The position numbers and the translations under genes were made by a program. This document shows positions 6,624 through 11,290 of a stretch of DNA of 11,290 nt, piece after piece. Position 1 is the stretch's first letter; each line of letters opens with the position of its first letter. The stretch is taken from the NCBI GenBank assembly GCA_964606735.1, contig CAZSHI010000043.1, forward strand, positions 1-11,290. Reading direction: 5' to 3'. The notes beneath the pieces were generated by a model. That model was given only the letters and a program-made list of their open reading frames with translations, did no database searches and was not told the DNA's origin. Origin of the DNA: UBA5109 sp964606735 (GTDB taxonomy: Bacteria; Pseudomonadota; Gammaproteobacteria; Pseudomonadales; Pseudohongiellaceae).

Positions 6624-8210
6624 ATGATTTTCCTGAAAATTAAGCACTTAACTTACTTTTGTTGCATAGCATTGACCTTGATTACAGCTAATACTTTTGC
6701 TCAAACAGAAGATCTAAGTGAATTGAAAGCCGAGGCTATTCAATCAATTGAAGATAAAGCAAAACTTATTCAAGAAATTGTTGACAGTCTTTTCTCTTTT
6801 TCAGAATTAGGTTTCCAAGAGTTTGAAACCCAACACTACTTAACTGATATCCTCAAAGAAAATGATTTTGAAGTAGAGTTGGGTGTTGCTGGTATTCCCT
6901 CATCTTGGTGGGCCACATGGGGAAGCGGCCAACCCGTAATCGCATTAGGATCTGATGTTGATGGTATACCCAGATCATCGCAAATGCCTGGTGTCGCTTA
7001 TCGCCAGCCAATAGTTGAAGGAGCACCTGGTCATGGTGAAGGGCATAACTCTGGTCAGGCAGTCAATGTTGCTGCTGCTCTCGCTGTAAAGGAAATTATG
7101 GAGAGAGAAGGCTTGCCCGGAACAATTGTGTTATGGCCTGGTATTGCTGAAGAGCTTCTAGGAGCAAAAGCATGGTATGCCAGGGATGGTTTTTTTGATG
7201 ATATCGATGTTGTGTTATTCAACCATGTATCAAATAACATGGATGTAAGTTGGGGTAGGCCTATAGGTACAGGCCTTGTTTCAGTTGAATATATGTTTGA
7301 AGGAGTCGCTGCTCATGGTGCTGGCGCACCCTGGCTTGGACGGAGTGCACTTGATGCTGTTGAGCTGACTAATATTGGCTGGAATTTCCGTCGTGAACAT
7401 CTTCATCCCCTTCAGCGTTCCCATTATGTAATCACCAATGGCGGTGACCAACCAAATGTGGTGCCTTCTTATGCGAGTGTATGGTATTTCGTTAGAGAAG
7501 TTAGCGCTGATGGGATCCGGGAGAATTTTAATACGCTGCAAAGAATTGCTGAAGGAGCGGCAATGATGACGGATACTACTCTTAGCCGACGAATTGTTGG
7601 TACGGCATATCCAAAGCATTACAACCGTCCAGTCGCATTAGCAATGGCAGAAAACATTTATCAGATAGGGTTGCCAGAATGGTCAGAAGACGATCAGGTT
7701 TTTGCCAGAGCACTTCAGGAGATGATGGGTGTCAATGAGGTTGGCTTGGCCACTGAAGTTGATGGAATTGAAGAGCCTGCCGAGTCACCTGTGTCTGGCC
7801 CTTCTGATGATATTGGTGATGTTTCCTGGAACGTTCCAACAGTGACCCTGAGATTTCCTGCAAATGTCCCTGGGATGCAGGCACATCACTGGTCTAGCGC
7901 CATGGCTATGGCGACACCGATTGCTCACAAAGGTGCTGCCGCTGGTGCCAAGGTTGTAGCGACTACCATGTTGGATTTATTGCTGAATGAACAACTGGTC
8001 CAGGAGGCTAAAAATTACTTCAATGACATCCAAACCGCCAACGAAGAATATGTACCGTTTATAGGCCCTGATGATGATCCGGCAATCGAAAAAAATGCGG
8101 AAATTATGGCGGAATTCAAACCCATGTTAGAAGAGTATTATTACGACCCCTCACGATATGATACCTATCTAGAGCAACTGGGAATAAACTATCCACAGCT
8201 AAGTCCATAG
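6624..8210 (+). CDS. Exported M20-family amidohydrolase, AbgB-like (paralogue 2)
   Basis: This protein has 528 residues from the ATG at 6624, which has a good GGAG 6 bases upstream. An ATG at 6594 would add 10 residues before the signal peptide and lacks a clear ribosome site. The Sec signal ends A-N-T-F-A (1-26). The landmarks repeat those of paralogue 1: S-D-V-D-G-I-P (110-116), G-H-G-E-G-H-N-S-G (136-144, with Glu139 in the usual Cys place), E176-E177, H201, G-G-D-Q-P-N-V-V-P (273-281), S-D-D-I-G-D-V-S-W and H421. By eye well over half of aligned residues match paralogue 1, including the tail Y-Y-D-P-x-R-Y-D-T-Y. It is therefore a tandem duplicate that has diverged, probably in substrate preference. 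It converges with the flavocytochrome operon across 144 bases. Confidence 0.87.
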   Translation: MIFLKIKHLTYFCCIALTLITANTFAQTEDLSELKAEAIQSIEDKAKLIQEIVDSLFSFSELGFQEFETQHYLTDILKENDFEVELGVAGIPSSWWATWGSGQPVIALGSDVDGIPRSSQMPGVAYRQPIVEGAPGHGEGHNSGQAVNVAAALAVKEIMEREGLPGTIVLWPGIAEELLGAKAWYARDGFFDDIDVVLFNHVSNNMDVSWGRPIGTGLVSVEYMFEGVAAHGAGAPWLGRSALDAVELTNIGWNFRREHLHPLQRSHYVITNGGDQPNVVPSYASVWYFVREVSADGIRENFNTLQRIAEGAAMMTDTTLSRRIVGTAYPKHYNRPVALAMAENIYQIGLPEWSEDDQVFARALQEMMGVNEVGLATEVDGIEEPAESPVSGPSDDIGDVSWNVPTVTLRFPANVPGMQAHHWSSAMAMATPIAHKGAAAGAKVVATTMLDLLLNEQLVQEAKNYFNDIQTANEEYVPFIGPDDDPAIEKNAEIMAEFKPMLEEYYYDPSRYDTYLEQLGINYPQLSP

Positions 8211-8354
8211 ATAATTGAGGAACAGATAGAAGCACTTATCCAGGATTATCAACACGGTAATTTCTGTTAACTCCAGATTTAAATGGGCCTGGTCAACTTC
8301 AGTAAAAAAAGAGCCTTTTTAAATCAATCTGCAGTAAAGCCTGAACCAATCAGC
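8211..8354. terminator. Convergent intergenic region with a weak bidirectional hairpin
   Basis: Two operons converge here. The only terminator-like structure seen is AAAAAG / CTTTTT around a 3-base AGC loop (8306-8320), flanked by A- and T-runs that would give a U-tract in either direction. The stem is short and AT-rich, so confidence is low. ACTTCAGTA (8296-8304) repeats the arm of the nested element after batD in inverted orientation. Confidence 0.25.
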
Positions 8355-9044
8355 TCACGTGTGTGCTGGTGCTACTATCCAGGAATTGAGCCTGTCGGCA
8401 TTAGGATCGACTTTTAAGTTGCTTAGACCAGCATATGAAGTTTGCATATATTCCACATCGTCATAATTGGCTACTTTGCTATGCCCTGTATTTTCAGCAA
8501 AATCAATATTAACAATTTCATTCGTGCCCGATTCACAACCCATAATCAAATCCGCCAGGGATTGACCTGCCTGAACTTCAGATTTGAAATCCAAGCGCTG
8601 TTGGCATTGGTTGAGCATTTTACTGGGGCCCTCCATACGGTGATTAACATGACCGTTCTCTGCGAAAGAATGTTCTCCACGGTAAACCACACGGGTTCCG
8701 TAACTTCTGCCTAACTGTTGCAGACAAAACATGGGCCTGAAATTGGTGACACCAGCAACAGCAACTGGCATTGTCTGCCAGATTTCCCTTAACTCTTCAT
8801 TCCAGAAGACAGTTGGATCACCATCTTCAAGCACGTGGATGTCAAAACCCCGGGCATTCATTTCCTTAGCAAAGCTCATGCTTTCAGGATAACGTTTATC
8901 CGCTAGAATCTTATAAAAAGGGATGCTCTTTTCAGCAGTATCAGAAAAGAATGCCTGCAGAGTATTGGCTTTAACTGATGAAGCTGCCAGAGGAATTGAA
9001 GAAGAAGCAATTCCTATTTTTAAAAACTGTCTTCGGTTAGCCAT
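8355..9044 (-). CDS. Tat-exported protein of unknown function, linked to flavocytochrome
   Basis: From the ATG at 9044 the protein has 229 residues. A GTG at 9056 would add four. The N-terminus M-A-N-R-R-Q-F-L-K followed by a mild hydrophobic stretch (about 10-23) is a clear twin-arginine signal. The mature part has no motif I can assign to an enzyme: it is a single soluble domain with scattered Cys and no heme or Fe-S pattern. It is the third gene of the minus-strand operon, 54 bases after the cytochrome gene. I recognise it only as the kind of small Tat protein found beside PchF/EhyB-type flavoproteins. A maturation or export-partner role for the flavoprotein is inferred from context: the flavoprotein itself has no signal. 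It could also be a periplasmic accessory subunit. Confidence 0.75.
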   Translation of the reverse strand: MANRRQFLKIGIASSSIPLAASSVKANTLQAFFSDTAEKSIPFYKILADKRYPESMSFAKEMNARGFDIHVLEDGDPTVFWNEELREIWQTMPVAVAGVTNFRPMFCLQQLGRSYGTRVVYRGEHSFAENGHVNHRMEGPSKMLNQCQQRLDFKSEVQAGQSLADLIMGCESGTNEIVNIDFAENTGHSKVANYDDVEYMQTSYAGLSNLKVDPNADRLNSWIVAPAHT

Positions 9045-9098
9045 AGTTTTATCCACTATTTGTTTAATTCCAAAATATTAATTATTAAAGCCCGAGAC

Positions 9099-9458
9099 TT
9101 AATTCGGATTATTTCTGGTTAAATAAGCCTTTAATGCCACCATATCTTCATCACTTATTTCTGTTTTTCTGAAAAATGGCATCAGACTAATTCCGCCTCG
9201 AACAATTGCTTCAATAAACTCAGGAGTCAGGTTTGTTCGGTCTTCAAGTTTGGCAGGCAATGCACCTTGATAACGCTCCTGCAGGCGTCGCGTTCCTATC
9301 ATATCTATTGGATTGGCGGGTTCGCCGTGACAGGCTATGCACCACTTATCGAAAACCTGATTCCCTTGTTCTACCAGTGATTGAGCCTGAGCAAAGCTTG
9401 AGTGAGTGGTATTTACACCCAAAGCTACCAGCAAAATCATATATATTTTTCTGATCAT
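9099..9458 (-). CDS. Small periplasmic c-type cytochrome, PchC/EhyA-like electron acceptor
   Basis: This is a 119-residue protein with a Sec signal peptide (about 1-25). It has one heme-binding motif C-I-A-C-H (C40, C43, H44) and an axial Met in S-L-M-P-F-F-R-K-T-E-I-S (M93), followed by the final helix. Size and motif spacing fit the cytochrome subunit of p-cresol methylhydroxylase or eugenol hydroxylase, which accepts electrons one at a time from the flavin and passes them to the respiratory chain. Its ATG overlaps the flavoprotein TGA (ATGA), with a strong GGAGG 7 bases upstream inside the flavoprotein gene, so the two subunits are translationally coupled. This supports a stoichiometric complex. 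Confidence 0.9.
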   Translation of the reverse strand: MIRKIYMILLVALGVNTTHSSFAQAQSLVEQGNQVFDKWCIACHGEPANPIDMIGTRRLQERYQGALPAKLEDRTNLTPEFIEAIVRGGISLMPFFRKTEISDEDMVALKAYLTRNNPN

Positions 9459-11053
9459 GCCTGCTCCTCCCGGAAATTTCTGGGCCAGATTCCTCCTCGT
9501 CCGGGTGAAATAATGCCGTTTGGATCAATGCCGTCTTTCAGTTCTTCACAAAAACGTCTAAGTATATTGTTATTGAAAGAGTAAGCATTCATGATTTGAT
9601 CAGCAAAGGCGGGTGGAGCTCTATACTCACCCCATCCCTCTGCAGCGGCAGCATCAATACACATTCTGAAAGCCTGCCTGACACGGGCATTCAAATCTCC
9701 ATCGGTACGACTTAATGGAAAACCATTGATAAGAATGAATGTCCTTGGATGCCATGTTGCCGGTCCCTGATATGGATTGGGTCCAGCTCCAAGCCCCATT
9801 TCCCGATAAATTTCACCAAAGACTTGCTGACCTCTGAATATTGCGTCAGCACTTCGTGGCACCAGTGCAGAAAAATATAGCAGGCCATCCTGAGGAACAA
9901 TCCTGAATATTTCCATGTTTGGGACACCAATGGCGACACGGTGAGGGAAAGTTCGCTTATCCTCGTCACTCATTGGAAACCGGTAAACTTGTCCCGGCTC
10001 AAATTGGACCCCTTCAATATCTTCAGAGATTTTACGCTGTGCAAAAGCCCAATTAGCCAACACTGTTTCTTCAGGTCCGTAAAACTGAAGATTAACAGAC
10101 CAGGAGCCTACACCTCGTCTTGCTGCGAGAGCGTCAAGCTCATCATCACTCGCACCTCCCGGTCGTGCCAGCAACTCCCGCAATTCAGGATTATCGCCAC
10201 CAAATCCCCCCGCCGGGCTTCCATATTCAGGCTGGCCGATCAAACCAAGATCTTCGAAATTGTTCACATGATTCACCAGAGGAGCCAGATCACGTCTGCG
10301 AGGAACAATCACTCTACCCGAATAATATGCTTCGGGTTCAGGCAATAAATGGAAAGCCATTCTGGTGACAATTCCAAAGTTGCCCTGCACAAACAATCCG
10401 TCTACTTCCGGCCCGAAACCATAACGATAGTTGCCCATTTCACCGCCGGGAATTGCCCCCATGCCGGTTCTTAAGACTTCACCGTTAGGGAGAACAGCTT
10501 CAAGCCCTGCATGAGAACCGAAATGATCACGATAGCGGTTATAGGTATAGCCAACTCCATGATCCAGTGCGTTGCCCACAGGGCTGCCCCAGCCCGGGTC
10601 TGGACAGTCTATCCATACCTTGAGGCCACGTTCCTGAATATAGTTATACAGGTCAAAATAAGAAACTCCAGGCTCTACAATAGCGTAATTTTTATCTTCA
10701 TTGACCTCAATTACACGGTTCATCCGCTTCAGGTCTACAATCAGACTACCTGACAGGTTTGGAGAGGAGCCGCCATAACCAAGGTTTTTTCCTGTTGATA
10801 TAGCGTAAAGTGGAATACTGTACTGGTTGGCAATTCTGACAATAGCCTGAACCTGTTCAGTAGTGTCAGGCGCAACAGCGGCTGAGGCTTCCAGAGTAAG
10901 CTCGTCTTGTCCCCAAAATGGGTTATAAGCATCTCTATACAAGGCTACATCTTCGTCTGAACTGAAGACCCAATCCGCACCAATGGCATTGCGGAATTCA
11001 TTCAGTGCAGATTGAAAAGTTTGTTCACTGACTCCTGGAGGCAGAGTGGCCAT
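9455..11053 (-). CDS. VAO/PCMH-family flavoprotein, 4-alkylphenol dehydrogenase (hydroxylating) type
   Basis: This is a 532-residue protein, close to the length of PchF (521) and vanillyl-alcohol oxidase (560). The FAD-binding half contains G-K-N-L-G-Y-G-G (88-95), V-E-P-G-V-S-Y (126-132), D-C-P-D-P-G-W-G (149-156), G-N-A-L-D-H-G-V-G-Y-T (160-170) and Y-G-F-G-P-x-x-D-G-L-F (211-221). The tail has G-E-Y-R (475-478) and D-P-N-G-I-I-S-P-G-R-G-G-I-W-P (510-524). Y93, Y477 and R478 correspond to the residues that hold the phenolate in VAO (Tyr108, Tyr503, Arg504). D152 matches VAO Asp170. The enzyme should dehydrogenate a para-substituted phenol to a quinone methide that is then hydrated, using the downstream cytochrome as acceptor. 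No signal peptide is visible. The start is supported by GGAG 6 bases upstream (11060-11063). The exact substrate is unknown (4-cresol, eugenol, vanillyl type). Confidence 0.9.
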   Translation of the reverse strand: MATLPPGVSEQTFQSALNEFRNAIGADWVFSSDEDVALYRDAYNPFWGQDELTLEASAAVAPDTTEQVQAIVRIANQYSIPLYAISTGKNLGYGGSSPNLSGSLIVDLKRMNRVIEVNEDKNYAIVEPGVSYFDLYNYIQERGLKVWIDCPDPGWGSPVGNALDHGVGYTYNRYRDHFGSHAGLEAVLPNGEVLRTGMGAIPGGEMGNYRYGFGPEVDGLFVQGNFGIVTRMAFHLLPEPEAYYSGRVIVPRRRDLAPLVNHVNNFEDLGLIGQPEYGSPAGGFGGDNPELRELLARPGGASDDELDALAARRGVGSWSVNLQFYGPEETVLANWAFAQRKISEDIEGVQFEPGQVYRFPMSDEDKRTFPHRVAIGVPNMEIFRIVPQDGLLYFSALVPRSADAIFRGQQVFGEIYREMGLGAGPNPYQGPATWHPRTFILINGFPLSRTDGDLNARVRQAFRMCIDAAAAEGWGEYRAPPAFADQIMNAYSFNNNILRRFCEELKDGIDPNGIISPGRGGIWPRNFREEQA

Positions 11054-11243
11054 AGCTTTCTCCGGCTAGATGTTGTCAGGTCCATTTTTTAACATAGATC
11101 AAGATTAAACAAAATAGTTTGGCTTTTATTTAAATAGTCCAGCTATGAAAACACTGCATTCTTTTAAGTACACAGTAGCTGAGGCATGGTGGCGAAGAAT
11201 ATTCCAATTTTAGAGATTCAGAGGCACTAGCAATTATTGGCAT
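11054..11243. other. Upstream region of the flavocytochrome operon
   Basis: This region of about 190 bases is noncoding and AT-rich. On the minus strand the GGAG for the flavoprotein is clear, but I see no convincing -35/-10 pair with proper spacing. No regulator gene and no strong operator apart from the palindrome further upstream (11244-11273) are visible. Confidence 0.5.
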
Positions 11244-11273
11244 ATTGTCTGCTTTTGGCCAAAAGCAGATATA
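11244..11273. repeat. Palindromic repeat, copy 2
   Basis: The core at 11248-11269 is a perfect 22-base palindrome (TCTGCTTTTGG and its complement CCAAAAGCAGA), extendable by one G-T and one T-A pair. It aligns without gaps to the hairpin at 4409-4438 with 22 of 30 identical bases. One stem pair changes from C-G to T-A and another from G-C to G-T, so pairing is kept. This marks both as copies of one dispersed palindromic family. Here it lies upstream of the flavocytochrome operon, or downstream of whatever precedes it outside the window. Confidence 0.55.
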
Positions 11274-11290
11274 GCTCATAAGGCCCTTAG

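Noticed and set aside
9941..10753. Plus-strand open frames opposite the flavoprotein gene
   Set aside because: They are antisense shadows of a well-conserved family; their translations show no domain logic and no ribosome sites.
11085..11110. FNR/Anr-like box (TTGAT-CTAT-GTTAA on the minus strand) upstream of the flavoprotein gene
   Set aside because: Only the first half-site fits; the second half matches 3 of 5 bases, which is expected by chance in AT-rich DNA.

Overview
The window looks like a chromosomal segment of a medium-GC Gram-negative bacterium, most likely a free-living (perhaps marine) gammaproteobacterium. That placement is inferred from the gene families (BatC/BatD, a TSUP exporter, Sec- and Tat-exported enzymes, a periplasmic cytochrome c), not from a phylogenetic marker. 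No rRNA, tRNA, CRISPR array, intact insertion sequence or phage gene was found.

Left part (79-3214): a minus-strand TauE/SafE (TSUP) permease faces a two-gene plus-strand operon. This operon encodes an exported TPR protein (BatC-like, resembling the C-terminal half of vWA-TPR BatB proteins) and a BatD membrane protein, overlapping by 7 bases. The usual partners MoxR, DUF58 and BatA/BatB are absent from the window.

Middle part (3215-8354): a visibly more AT-rich block begins right after the batD stop with a 141-base nest of inverted repeats that looks like a small MITE or structured element. Three exported hydrolases follow on the plus strand, each with a long upstream gap and probably its own promoter: a subclass-B3-like metallo-beta-lactamase-fold protein with the Q-x-H-x-D-H ligand pattern, then two tandem paralogous M20 amidohydrolases of the AbgB-like group. 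Both M20 proteins have Glu where M20D enzymes usually have the metal-binding Cys. The upstream regions of the two M20 genes share a palindromic TTTTGGTGC motif at nearly the same distance from the start codon.

Right part (8355-11290): a convergent minus-strand operon encodes, in transcription order, a vanillyl-alcohol-oxidase / p-cresol-methylhydroxylase-type flavoprotein, a small c-type cytochrome translationally coupled to it by an ATGA overlap, and a Tat-signal protein of unknown function. The first two closely resemble the PchF/PchC or eugenol hydroxylase (EhyB/EhyA) pair. They probably oxidise a 4-alkylphenol in the periplasm and pass electrons to the cytochrome. The flavoprotein has no signal peptide, so the Tat protein is a plausible export partner. 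A palindrome upstream of this operon matches, with a compensatory base change, the palindrome downstream of the metallo-hydrolase gene.

Taken together (inference), the middle and right parts could form an exported catabolic locus in which periplasmic amidohydrolases release a phenolic or amino-acid moiety and the flavocytochrome oxidises the phenol. The substrate cannot be read from the sequence.
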